Shown piece after piece: positions 49,164-57,185 of a stretch of 64,000 nucleotides of DNA. A program made the position numbers and the translations under genes. The stretch comes from Bacteroidota bacterium (GTDB lineage Bacteria > Bacteroidota > Bacteroidia > UBA8524). The stretch spans positions 62,001 to 126,000 of the forward strand of contig WBUH01000012.1 in NCBI GenBank assembly GCA_008933805.1, given 5' to 3'. Under the pieces are notes generated by a model. The model did not search any database, was not told where the DNA came from, and saw only the letters and a list, made by a program, of their open reading frames with translations. Each line of letters begins with the position of its first letter. Position 1 is the first letter of the stretch.

Positions 49164-50323
49164 TTACTGATATTGCACAAAATTTCTGCCGCTTTTTCTA
49201 AGGTCTCGTTTTCTTTGGCAAAACAAAAACGCACCACTTTATTGTCTTCTCCGTGTGAGTAGAATACAGATACGGGGATTGAAGCAACTTTATATTCTTT
49301 AGTAAGCCTTATGGCAAACTCAGTATCTTTTTCTTTTGAAAGTTTTTCGTAGCCAGCTAATTGAAAGTACGAACCGTTGCAGGGGAGCAGTTTAAATTTA
49401 CTGCCTTTTAACAATCCCGCAAAATAATCGCGCTTTTGCATGTAGAACGCTGAAAGTTCAAGCCAAGCATCTTTATTATCTAAAAAGGTAGCTATGGCAT
49501 GTTGCATAGGCGTATTGGTACTAAAGGCCATAAACTGGTATATCTTTCTAAACTCAGCCATCAGGTTGGCAGGGGCCATGCAATAGCCAATCTTCCAGCC
49601 TGTGGTGTGAAAAGTCTTCCCGAAAGAGGATACTATAAAACTACGCTCAGCAAGCTTTGGGTAGCGGGCTACACTTTGGTGTTCAATGCCGTCAAAAATG
49701 ATATGTTCGTACACCTCATCGCTCAATATCACAATATCAGTTCCTTCGGTAATTTTTTGCAGCTTTTCCATATCCGCTGATGATAATACGGAGCCCGTAG
49801 GGTTGTGGGGCGTATTAATAATAATCATGCGGGTTTTAAACGTAATCAGCTTTTTTATCGATTCCCAATCCACCCTGTACTCAGGGAATTTCATAGGTGC
49901 AAACACCGGTCTGCCTCCGTTTATTAATATAGCAGGTAAATAGCTGTCGTAAGCGGGTTCAATAATAATCACTTCGTCGCCTTCGCGCACAACTGCCGTA
50001 ATTGCTGCCCACAATGCCAACGTGGCACCGGGCGTAACGGTTATTTCAGTGTCGGGGTTATAATCCGCACTGTATAATTCGTTGGTTTTTTCGGCAATCT
50101 TTTCGCGCAACAAAGGCAGTCCCGGCATGGGAGCGTATTGGTTGTGTTGGTTTTTCATGGCTGTGGTAACCAAATCAACCAGCACCGGCGAACAGGTGAA
50201 ATCAGGGAAACCTTGAGAAAGGTTAATGGCCCCCGATTCTTTTGCCAACGCACTCATCACTGTAAAAATAGTGGTTCCGTGTTTGGGTAGTTTGGAGGCA
50301 ATGCTTCCGTCAAACTTTAGCAT
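49157..50323 (-). CDS. Methionine-type aminotransferase (class I/II, YbdL-like)
   Basis: A 388-residue fold-type I PLP aminotransferase. The PLP lysine lies in SSFGKTFHTTGWKIGYCMA (about residue 234). Other signatures are INLSQGFPDFTCSP, ITVTPGATLALWAA and NTPHNPTGSVLS. The closest named type is YbdL, a glutamine/methionine aminotransferase that accepts 2-oxo-4-methylthiobutanoate, fitting methionine salvage. Gene start overlaps nothing upstream; its 3' end overlaps the omega-amidase by seven bases. A degenerate tRNA lies 100 bases upstream. Confidence 0.9.
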   Translation of the reverse strand: MLKFDGSIASKLPKHGTTIFTVMSALAKESGAINLSQGFPDFTCSPVLVDLVTTAMKNQHNQYAPMPGLPLLREKIAEKTNELYSADYNPDTEITVTPGATLALWAAITAVVREGDEVIIIEPAYDSYLPAILINGGRPVFAPMKFPEYRVDWESIKKLITFKTRMIIINTPHNPTGSVLSSADMEKLQKITEGTDIVILSDEVYEHIIFDGIEHQSVARYPKLAERSFIVSSFGKTFHTTGWKIGYCMAPANLMAEFRKIYQFMAFSTNTPMQHAIATFLDNKDAWLELSAFYMQKRDYFAGLLKGSKFKLLPCNGSYFQLAGYEKLSKEKDTEFAIRLTKEYKVASIPVSVFYSHGEDNKVVRFCFAKENETLEKAAEILCNISKW

Positions 50324-50425
50324 ATCAACACTTTGACTTGTAAACCGCCAAAGATATAAGTCGAGGTTTAATAGTTATAAACAATTTGCTTGATTTTAAA
50401 AAGTTTAATAAGCAATAAAAGATTG

Positions 50426-50499
50426 AGCGGGAAACGAGGCTCGAACTCGCGCCCCCCCAGCTTGGGGAGCTGAAGCTCTATCAGCTGAGCTACTAAGGC
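50426..50499 (-). tRNA. Degenerate tRNA-Gly-like gene (anticodon CCC), probably pseudo
   Basis: The 3' half is a clean glycine-tRNA half: anticodon stem CAGC/GCTG, anticodon CCC, T-arm GCGAG-TTCGAGC-CTCGT and acceptor 3' strand TTCCCGC. The 5' acceptor strand reads GCCTTAG and does not pair with it (expected GCGGGAA). The D-loop has GA instead of the invariant GG, and position 33 is C instead of U. These three defects suggest a pseudo-tRNA, a recombinant of two tRNA genes, or a tRNA with a non-decoding role. Confidence 0.55.
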
Positions 50500-50851
50500 A
50501 GGTACGCAAATTTAAAATGTCGCTTTCAAACGTCAAGCACGGTTTTTGTATGCAATATTATCAGGTATATATAATAAGTGTGTCGTCAAATAGTTTGTAC
50601 AACTGTATAGATAATAGCACTATCAAGCCTTCATACCTTATTGGGGTTAAAATTGACTTATGAACAGCTATCCACAGTTATAAAACTGTCAAAGTCAATA
50701 AACTATACAGTAGCCTGTGTAAATCAAATCTACGTTAACTACTATTATCGTTGAATTTGTTGTAACTTATTGATTAGTAATGTTTTATAAAATTGGCATG
50801 TTAATTGTTAGTTAATAGCGGTTTAAATAAAGTTTAACTAATATTTAAAGT
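50500..50851. other. AT-rich region upstream of the glucosaminidase gene
   Basis: About 350 bases, A+T-rich, with no open frame or RNA gene recognised beyond the tRNA edge. It must hold the promoter of the gene at 50852; no canonical TAnnTTTG element close to the start was found. Confidence 0.4.
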
Positions 50852-51526
50852 ATGAACACCAGGAATTTCAGTATCCATTACCAAGACCAAAACGGTAGGT
50901 GGGTTATTTGCCGGAATGACCAGTGCCAAGACTTTGCCATTTTGAATTTGATTACAAACAAGAAGCTGCTTACTATCACCTTATTGTTGATAGCGGCTGC
51001 TGTGGCAGTGGCATACGCCCCCATGATGCCATCATTTAAGCGAAATGTAGTTCCGGTTGCGATAGCTGATACAGAAGCTGCACCGGTGGCAAAAGATACC
51101 ATCCCCGCCTTAACAGATGAAAATTTGCTAGTTGAGATTAAAAACCAAGGGATTATTTGTGAGAAGCATGTATTGGCACAGGCAAAATTAGAATCGCTGC
51201 ACCTTACCTCGTATTTGTGCCGCAATGCAAATAACCTGTTTGGAATGCGCTACCCCGGAAAGCGTGAAACCACTGCAATTGGGGTGTATTTGCAAGGACA
51301 GGATACTATTATATATGGTAATCCGTCAGAATTGAAGAAATATCTTACCAAGCCTACCTATGCTGTATATGCAAGCTGGGTAGATGCGGTAAAAGACTAT
51401 AAGCTGTGGCAAGAGAGTGCCTTTGACCTAGAAGGAAAATACCTCAGCTTTTTAAATCGTATTTATGCCGAAGCTCCTGACTACGTACACGTAGTGGACA
51501 AAATGGCTAAAAAGATTCAGGACTAA
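50852..51526 (+). CDS. Membrane-anchored glucosaminidase-domain protein
   Basis: A 224-residue protein with a short cytoplasmic N-terminus, one membrane helix (about 37-57, KLLTITLLLIAAAVAVAYA), a linker, and a periplasmic glucosaminidase (GH73-like) domain from about residue 95. Signatures are HVLAQAKLESLHLTSYLCRN, ANNLFGMRYPGKRETTAIG and YAVYASWVDAVKDYKLWQE. The Glu in AKLES is the expected general acid. Such domains cleave N-acetylglucosaminyl bonds in peptidoglycan. The substrate is inferred from the family. Followed by a terminator at 51560-51593. Confidence 0.88.
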   Translation: MNTRNFSIHYQDQNGRWVICRNDQCQDFAILNLITNKKLLTITLLLIAAAVAVAYAPMMPSFKRNVVPVAIADTEAAPVAKDTIPALTDENLLVEIKNQGIICEKHVLAQAKLESLHLTSYLCRNANNLFGMRYPGKRETTAIGVYLQGQDTIIYGNPSELKKYLTKPTYAVYASWVDAVKDYKLWQESAFDLEGKYLSFLNRIYAEAPDYVHVVDKMAKKIQD

Positions 51527-51559
51527 GTTTTAGCCCTGATTTGTTCATAGTTAGGTTAG

Positions 51560-51593
51560 GAAGCCCCGCCGGGAGGATGGGGCTTCTTTTTTA
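51560..51593 (+). terminator. Terminator of the glucosaminidase gene
   Basis: Hairpin GAAGCCCC/GGGGCTTC (51560-51567 and 51579-51586) with an 11-base loop followed by a T-run, about 33 bases after the stop codon. Confidence 0.85.
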
Positions 51594-51651
51594 TTTTAGC
51601 ATCTATCAATCACATTACTTAAATGTTCAATGCTAAATGTAAAATGCCCGA

Positions 51652-51659
51652 TATCTTTG
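51652..51659 (+). promoter_or_regulatory. -7 promoter element (TATCTTTG) of trmN6
   Basis: TATCTTTG ends four bases before the GTG start codon at 51664, predicting a leaderless mRNA and supporting GTG as the start. Confidence 0.6.
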
Positions 51660-51663
51660 CGGC

Positions 51664-52383
51664 GTGAGTCAGATTTTCCGTTTTAAGCAATTTAATATCA
51701 ACCAGCAGGATTGTGCCATGAAGATTGGTACCGATGCTATGCTAATGGGCAGTCTTGCCCAACCGGTTGATGCGCAGAATATTTTAGACATAGGTACGGG
51801 CACAGGTGTGCTGGCATTAATGATGGCACAGCAATGCCCCCATGCGATAATTGATGCAGTAGAACCCGATAGTATTATGGCTGTGAGGGCTGCTGAAAAT
51901 TTTGAAAACAGTACCTGGGACTATCGCCTTACTTTATACAACGAGGCACTGCAAGAGTATACCAATTTGGGTATTATCCATTATGAATACATACTATGTA
52001 ACCCCCCGTATTTTGAACCGTCGCCTACTACAAGGCCGGACAGAATAAATGCACGCAGCACGGTTACTTTAACCTTTGATGAACTGATGGCCTATGGCGA
52101 GCAATTGCTGGACGCGCAGGGAAAAATGGGAGTGATTGTACCTGAAGGTGAATATGAAAAACTGTTGGTTGCTGCACAAAAAGTAGGTTTGCATCCTGTA
52201 AGGCAAGTATTGATAAGCAGTTTTGAGAATAGTCCGGTGATACGACGCGTTACTGAGTTTGCTAAAAAAGCACCTGTTGAGGTAGAACAAGACAGTTTAT
52301 TCATTTATAATGAAGACAAAACGTGGAGCGAAAAGTACACCGTACTCACGGCTGAGTTTCACAACCTTGATAAAGAAGCGTAA
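51664..52383 (+). CDS. trmN6: tRNA1(Val) (adenine-37-N6)-methyltransferase
   Basis: A 239-residue Rossmann-fold methyltransferase of the TrmN6/YfiC family, which methylates adenine 37 of tRNA-Val. The SAM-binding DIGTGTGVLALMMAQ (42-56) and the amino-group-methylating NPPY (113-116, LCNPPYFEPSP) are present, as is the N-terminal FRFKQFNINQQDCAMKIGTD found in this family. The start is GTG at 51664, directly behind a -7 element. Probably co-transcribed with the deoxynucleoside kinase 54 bases downstream. Confidence 0.92.
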   Translation: MSQIFRFKQFNINQQDCAMKIGTDAMLMGSLAQPVDAQNILDIGTGTGVLALMMAQQCPHAIIDAVEPDSIMAVRAAENFENSTWDYRLTLYNEALQEYTNLGIIHYEYILCNPPYFEPSPTTRPDRINARSTVTLTFDELMAYGEQLLDAQGKMGVIVPEGEYEKLLVAAQKVGLHPVRQVLISSFENSPVIRRVTEFAKKAPVEVEQDSLFIYNEDKTWSEKYTVLTAEFHNLDKEA

Positions 52384-52437
52384 GAATTTATCCATAACAG
52401 TTGCACAATAGGGTGTTTTAGGCTTTAATTTGAAAGT

Positions 52438-53052
52438 ATGCATATAGCTATAGCAGGAAATATTGGTTCGGGTAAAACAACGTTAACTACCCTTTTGGCA
52501 AGGCATTACGGATGGGAACCCCACTATGAGGACGTTGAAGACAATCCCTATATCAGCGATTTTTATGAAGATATGCCCCGTTGGTCGTTCAACCTTCAAA
52601 TCTATTTCCTTAACAGCCGCTTTAATTCTATTATGCAAATACGCGAAACGGGTCGCAATGTGATACAAGACCGTACCGTGTATGAAGATGCTTACATCTT
52701 TGCTCCCAACTTGCATGCTATGGGGCTAATGAGTACCCGTGATTTTGAAAACTACACCCGCCTGTTTAATACACTGAACGAGTTTATTAAAGGGCCTGAT
52801 TTGCTAATATACCTGCGTGCCAGCATACCTACACTGGTAAATCAAATACAACGCCGTGGCCGTGATTACGAAGATGCTATCCGTTTGGATTACTTGAAAC
52901 GCCTGAACGAACGTTACGAGGCATGGATTAGTACCTATTCAGGAGGCAAGCTATTGGTGCTTGATGTTGACAATCTTAATTTTATTGACAACCAAGAGCA
53001 CTTTGGCGAAGTACTACGCAAAATTGAAGCTGAGATAAACGGTTTGTTTTAA
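52438..53052 (+). CDS. Deoxynucleoside kinase
   Basis: A 204-residue dNK-family kinase that phosphorylates deoxynucleosides for salvage. The P-loop is GNIGSGKTT (residues 7-15), followed by the catalytic Glu in EPHYEDVEDNPY and the DRTVYEDAYIF (DRS/ERS-type) segment. The lid region is QIQRRGRDYEDAIRLDYL (R-R-G-R). The specificity (deoxyadenosine, deoxyguanosine or pyrimidine) cannot be read. A concentrative nucleoside transporter elsewhere in the window (13379-14680) would supply substrates. Confidence 0.93.
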   Translation: MHIAIAGNIGSGKTTLTTLLARHYGWEPHYEDVEDNPYISDFYEDMPRWSFNLQIYFLNSRFNSIMQIRETGRNVIQDRTVYEDAYIFAPNLHAMGLMSTRDFENYTRLFNTLNEFIKGPDLLIYLRASIPTLVNQIQRRGRDYEDAIRLDYLKRLNERYEAWISTYSGGKLLVLDVDNLNFIDNQEHFGEVLRKIEAEINGLF

Positions 53053-53129
53053 GCGATTATTCCTCTCTTTACACAAAGAGTTTTTCATCGATATTTTTGT
53101 TTTTTCTTACGATAAGGTTGTGGTAGCAA

Positions 53130-53137
53130 TATCTTTG
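53130..53137 (+). promoter_or_regulatory. -7 promoter element (TATCTTTG) of the lipoprotein gene
   Basis: TATCTTTG ends four bases before the ATG at 53142, again predicting a leaderless transcript. Confidence 0.6.
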
Positions 53138-53141
53138 CGAT

Positions 53142-54605
53142 ATGCTACAATTCTACCTTAAACCATTACTATTTTTATTTTTTAGCAGTGTACTGTTGTC
53201 TTCATGCTCACCAACTATAAAACGTTGGGGAATAGGGGTAAGTGAGATGAAAGACCAGTCTGTTACTTATAAACCTCAGCAAAACATCTTTAAGGATTAT
53301 GGCTGGACGAGGCCAAATATTGCAAGCGAAAAGATAAGTTTTTCCAATGGGAGTACCCAAATAAACTGGGCAGGACAAAACTACGCGTTGGTTCAAAAAG
53401 ATTCGAATACTTTAGCACTTGTATCTTCAACAGGAGCAGATACTTTAGTAAGTGAAGAAAAACTATCTGCAAAAGATATTTATTACAACAGAAGTATCCT
53501 CAATATCATCACCATTCAACGTGAAAGGTGGGTATCACACACTTCTTATGAAAGTAAGTCTGTCCCTGTTCAAAGGTCTAGACAAGTTTCTTATCAAACC
53601 TATAACTATTCAACCAAATCATACACCACACAATACCGTACAGAGCATTATACGTCTTACGAATACAGGATGGTGCCAGTAACAACATGGCGTTGGGAAA
53701 CATACACTGAACAAGATGTAGAAATACCGGCGTATAAATACTATGGTTTTAAAGTGGGGGATACGTACTTATTAGTGTATAAAATTACGGTAGGCGAGGA
53801 GTTTGAATATTATGTGCAAAATGCAGGCTACTTGATAGGACTGGATAAGGATAAACTAAACTATGTAGGGATAGATGTAAACTCAAACGGGCTTTACAAT
53901 GATGAAATTGACCAAATAATGTTTAATTCATGGAATCCCTATTCAAAATCATCATCATACGTTAAACCTAAAGTATCGTTTCTAGAGAATTTTTGGTTGC
54001 CATACAATAAGTTGGAGAACGACTATATGGTAAAAATAGAGCATATAGATAATGAGTTCAGTTTTCTATACGAGAATAACAGGTTCTATAAAAACAAAAA
54101 GAAGGGGCGTGTAAAATTTACCAATGTGCCCAAAACAGCTTCATTAGTAGCTAACGGAAAAACCTATAAAATCAAAAACAACAAGAGGTACAAAATACAA
54201 TACGGTAAGTATAAAATTAAGATTACAAGGCCGGGATACATGGATTATGAGCAATCGATATTGGTAGATGTTTATAGTGAAAACCATACGGTAAATTATG
54301 ATTCTGTTGGTCGCTCAGGGGTGGTAATCATTGAGAATATATTTCTTGGAAGCTACTTTGTAACAGTTACCTCTGAAAACGGTTACTCAAAAACTGAATT
54401 CAATGCTACCTACTTAAATGTACCAATTGGAAAAAACAAAATTAAAATATATGATGGTGGTGTTAGCTATGAGTATGAGGTTGATGTTAGTGCTTATGGT
54501 AAAACCACCATTGATTTTGAAGCCGAACTTAAAAAGCTGAAGTCAGAGGAAGCTCCATCCAGCGAAGAAGAGAAGCAGAATGAAACTACTCCTGCAGAAG
54601 AATAA
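53142..54605 (+). CDS. Large lipoprotein with PEGA-like C-terminal domain
   Basis: A 487-residue exported protein: signal FLFFSSVLLSSC with a lipobox-like LSSC, then a middle region with a striking Ser/Tyr/Thr-rich stretch (about 130-190, including KSVPVQRSRQVSYQTYN and TYTEQDVEIPAYKYY). The C-terminal part (about 320-460) has PEGA-like beta repeats such as GRVKFTNVPKTASLVANGKT and YGKYKIKITRPGYMDYEQSI. PEGA modules occur in surface lipoproteins. The last 20 residues are acidic (EEAPSSEEEKQNETTPAEE). No family name for the middle part; function unknown. Confidence 0.7.
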   Translation: MLQFYLKPLLFLFFSSVLLSSCSPTIKRWGIGVSEMKDQSVTYKPQQNIFKDYGWTRPNIASEKISFSNGSTQINWAGQNYALVQKDSNTLALVSSTGADTLVSEEKLSAKDIYYNRSILNIITIQRERWVSHTSYESKSVPVQRSRQVSYQTYNYSTKSYTTQYRTEHYTSYEYRMVPVTTWRWETYTEQDVEIPAYKYYGFKVGDTYLLVYKITVGEEFEYYVQNAGYLIGLDKDKLNYVGIDVNSNGLYNDEIDQIMFNSWNPYSKSSSYVKPKVSFLENFWLPYNKLENDYMVKIEHIDNEFSFLYENNRFYKNKKKGRVKFTNVPKTASLVANGKTYKIKNNKRYKIQYGKYKIKITRPGYMDYEQSILVDVYSENHTVNYDSVGRSGVVIIENIFLGSYFVTVTSENGYSKTEFNATYLNVPIGKNKIKIYDGGVSYEYEVDVSAYGKTTIDFEAELKKLKSEEAPSSEEEKQNETTPAEE

Positions 54606-54643
54606 CCCTGCATTGTTAATTTGTTGGGCAATCTCAAAAAAGT

Positions 54644-54651
54644 TACCTTTG
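54644..54651 (+). promoter_or_regulatory. -7 promoter element (TACCTTTG) of hppD
   Basis: TACCTTTG with TTTG about 20 bases upstream matches the Bacteroidota promoter consensus. The leader before the ATG at 54675 would be about 20 bases. Confidence 0.65.
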
Positions 54652-54674
54652 CCCATGTTTAAACATTCATTTTA

Positions 54675-55799
54675 ATGGAAAGAACAGCCTTACAAGACAC
54701 CGTTACCGATGTAGATTTTTTACCACTTAACGGTACTGATTACGTAGAATTTTACGTGGGCAATGCTAAACAAGCAGCTCACTATTATAAAACTGCCTTT
54801 GGTTTCCAAAGCCATGCTTACGCCGGTCCTGAGACGGGTGTGCGCGACCGTGCGTCGTATGTGTTAGTACAAAACAAATTACGTTTTGTGTTTACAACCC
54901 CATTGCAGCCTGACGGCGCTATTGCTGATCATATTTTTAAGCACGGTGATGGTGTAAAAGTACTTGCTCTATGGGTAGACGATGCCCGCAGCGCATGGGA
55001 AGAAACCACCAAACGCGGTGCCAAAAGCTATATGGAGCCTGTGGTTGAAAAAGACGAACACGGTGAAGTAGTGCGTGCGGGTATCCATACGTACGGTGAT
55101 ACCGTTCACATTTTTGTGGAACGCAAAAACTACAACGGTTTGTTTATGCCCGGCTTTAGGGAGTGGAAAACCAATTACAATCCCACTGAAACAGGGTTGT
55201 TATACGTTGACCATTGTGTAGGTAATGTGGGTTGGAACGAAATGAACACTTGGGTTGATTTTTATGCCCGTATCATGGGTTTCCAACAAATTCTTTCGTT
55301 TGACGATAAAGACATTTCAACTGAATACTCGGCCTTGATGAGTAAGGTAATGAGCAACGGTAACGGACGTATCAAATTCCCTATTAACGAACCTGCCGAA
55401 GGCAAAAAGAAATCACAGGTTGAAGAATACCTTGATTTTTACAAAGGCCAAGGTGTGCAACACGTAGCAATTGCTACCAATAATATTATTGAAACCGTAA
55501 CCGACTTGCAAAACCGCGGTGTTGAGTTTTTGAAAGTACCGGCTACTTACTACGAAACAGTGCTTGACCGCGTAGGTAAGATTGACGAAGACCTTGCTCC
55601 ATTAGCTGAGTTGGGTATTTTGATTGACCGCGACGACGAAGGGTATTTGTTGCAAATATTTACTAAGCCGGTAGAAGACCGTCCTACGTTGTTTTATGAA
55701 ATTATACAGCGTAAAGGCGCAAAATCGTTTGGTAAAGGAAACTTTAAGGCGTTGTTTGAGGCCATTGAACGCGAACAGGAGTTGAGGGGGAATTTATAA
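54675..55799 (+). CDS. hppD: 4-hydroxyphenylpyruvate dioxygenase
   Basis: Non-heme iron dioxygenase (374 residues) of tyrosine degradation, converting 4-hydroxyphenylpyruvate to homogentisate. Two VOC modules are present. The C-terminal catalytic module carries the iron ligands: His in YVDHCVGNVGWNEM, His in GVQHVAIATNNII and Glu in FYEIIQRKGAKSF. The family's substrate-binding NEPAEGKKKSQVEEYLDFY segment is also present. A TIGR00730 gene follows after three bases, so the two are in one operon; no homogentisate dioxygenase gene is next to it. Confidence 0.96.
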   Translation: MERTALQDTVTDVDFLPLNGTDYVEFYVGNAKQAAHYYKTAFGFQSHAYAGPETGVRDRASYVLVQNKLRFVFTTPLQPDGAIADHIFKHGDGVKVLALWVDDARSAWEETTKRGAKSYMEPVVEKDEHGEVVRAGIHTYGDTVHIFVERKNYNGLFMPGFREWKTNYNPTETGLLYVDHCVGNVGWNEMNTWVDFYARIMGFQQILSFDDKDISTEYSALMSKVMSNGNGRIKFPINEPAEGKKKSQVEEYLDFYKGQGVQHVAIATNNIIETVTDLQNRGVEFLKVPATYYETVLDRVGKIDEDLAPLAELGILIDRDDEGYLLQIFTKPVEDRPTLFYEIIQRKGAKSFGKGNFKALFEAIEREQELRGNL

Positions 55800-55802
55800 T
55801 CA

Positions 55803-56537
55803 ATGACGGATACTAAACCGCACAGTAAAGAAGAACTTGAGCTGCTGGAAGGCCCGCGCAAACGCCTAAGCGATTTAGGGCTGGCCTTTAAAGTGTTTAA
55901 AGAGTTTGTAAGGGGTTTCAGAGTGTTGCACTTTGTAGGTCCTTGCGTAACTGTTTTCGGCTCTGCCAGGTTTAAAGAAGACCATAAGTATTACCAATTG
56001 GGCGTAGAGGTTGGAAAAAACCTAGCCCAATTGGGTTTTACCGTAATGACGGGGGGAGGTCCCGGTATTATGGAAGCAGCTAACCGCGGGGCTTATGAAA
56101 ACGGCGGTCGCAGCGTTGGTTGTAATATTGAATTACCGTTTGAGCAGTACCCCAACAAATACCTGCACAAGTGGGTAGGTATTAAGTACTTTTTTGTGCG
56201 CAAGGTGTTTTTGGTAAAATACAGCTACGCACTGGTAGTATTGCCCGGCGGCTTCGGTACCTTGGATGAGATGGCCGAAGTGCTTACGCTTATTCAAACC
56301 AAAAAGATTGAAAACTTTCCGGTGGTACTTATGGGCACCGAATATTGGAACAAGTTTATGGAGTTTGTTGATTTTATGGCAGAGGAAAAAACCATCGACG
56401 TACAGGATAAGAAACTAATGTTGGTGACGGATGACATGAAAGAAGCCATGGATTACATACAAACCCATGCCGTTGTTAAATACGGGCTGCGCAAAACAAA
56501 AGCCAAAGGCCGTTGGTGGCTGGGCGAAAGTTATTAA
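55803..56537 (+). CDS. LOG-family (TIGR00730) Rossmann-fold protein
   Basis: A 244-residue LOG/lysine-decarboxylase-like protein. The signatures are VTVFGSARFKEDHKYY, MTGGGPGIMEAANRGAYENG and PGGFGTLDEMAEVLTLIQ (catalytic PGGxGT...E). Members hydrolyse nucleoside 5'-monophosphates to release the base, for example cytokinin phosphoribohydrolase, and some handle other nucleotides; the substrate is open. Starts three bases after hppD and is followed by a DUF1801 gene, all on the same strand. Confidence 0.92.
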   Translation: MTDTKPHSKEELELLEGPRKRLSDLGLAFKVFKEFVRGFRVLHFVGPCVTVFGSARFKEDHKYYQLGVEVGKNLAQLGFTVMTGGGPGIMEAANRGAYENGGRSVGCNIELPFEQYPNKYLHKWVGIKYFFVRKVFLVKYSYALVVLPGGFGTLDEMAEVLTLIQTKKIENFPVVLMGTEYWNKFMEFVDFMAEEKTIDVQDKKLMLVTDDMKEAMDYIQTHAVVKYGLRKTKAKGRWWLGESY

Positions 56538-56540
56538 ACT

Positions 56541-56939
56541 ATGAATTCCGTTGAGGAATACATTTCTTTTCTTCCCGCTGATGAACAGGGAATTACAGCA
56601 TACTTACGCAACATTATCTTAGAAACCTCGCCGAAGTTTACAGAGAAACTTTCATACGGTGTTCCCTATTTTTATATCAACTCAAGGGTTTGCTTTATTT
56701 GGCCGGCATCTTCGCCCTTATCTATTCACAAACAGGGCGTGCAGCTTGGTTTTTGTAAAGGTAATCAACTAAGCAATCTTAACGGTATAATGGATATGGC
56801 TGATAGAAAAGAAGTGGGCATCGTACTTTTTAAAGCGTTGAGTGAAATAAACGAGGAGTTAGTAAAAGAGCTATTGTTTGAAGCCATAGAATTAGATGCT
56901 TTAGTGGCCACCAGACGGAAGAAGAAGAGAAGTTCTTAG
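56541..56939 (+). CDS. DUF1801 protein
   Basis: A 132-residue cytoplasmic protein of the DUF1801 (YdhG-like) type: SVEEYISFLPADEQGITAYL at the N-terminus, FTEKLSYGVPYFYINSRVCF and a helix ending EEANELVATRRKK-like basic tail. The start is three bases after the preceding gene, so translational coupling is likely. Function of the family is unknown. The gene ends a three-gene run with hppD and the LOG gene. Confidence 0.8.
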   Translation: MNSVEEYISFLPADEQGITAYLRNIILETSPKFTEKLSYGVPYFYINSRVCFIWPASSPLSIHKQGVQLGFCKGNQLSNLNGIMDMADRKEVGIVLFKALSEINEELVKELLFEAIELDALVATRRKKKRSS

Positions 56940-57036
56940 ATACTACATCTTGTGCTTCTCGAAAGGCGCAAAAAACTGGCAATCTACTCGACATCCCCTC
57001 GTGTTCCATCTTTCTATGGGAAGGTTTGCGCGATGG

Positions 57037-57060
57037 TTATCCTGAGCCTGTCGAAGGGTG
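57037..57060. repeat. Short interspersed repeat word (CCTGAGCCTGTCGAAGG)
   Basis: The word CCTGAGCCTGTCGAAGG (57041-57057), in the gap between the DUF1801 gene and fmt, is a motif I recognise as dispersed in intergenic regions of many bacterial genomes. An open frame running through it (56952-57173) appears to be an artefact. Confidence 0.5.
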
Positions 57061-57185
57061 CTGCGGTTTCCCTCTTTGTGAGAGCTTGTGGAAAGGATAA
57101 GGAGGGAGAAAGTGTCCTAATGGGTTGCTCTCTCATCATTATAGAAGCAAGTGCGGAAATTATACTTACCTAACCGAAGGATAAC

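Noticed and set aside
56952-57173. 73-codon frame between the DUF1801 gene and fmt
   Set aside because: Its sequence (VILSLSKGAAV...) is the translation of a dispersed intergenic repeat word and has no homology-like features; it also lacks a promoter or conserved start.
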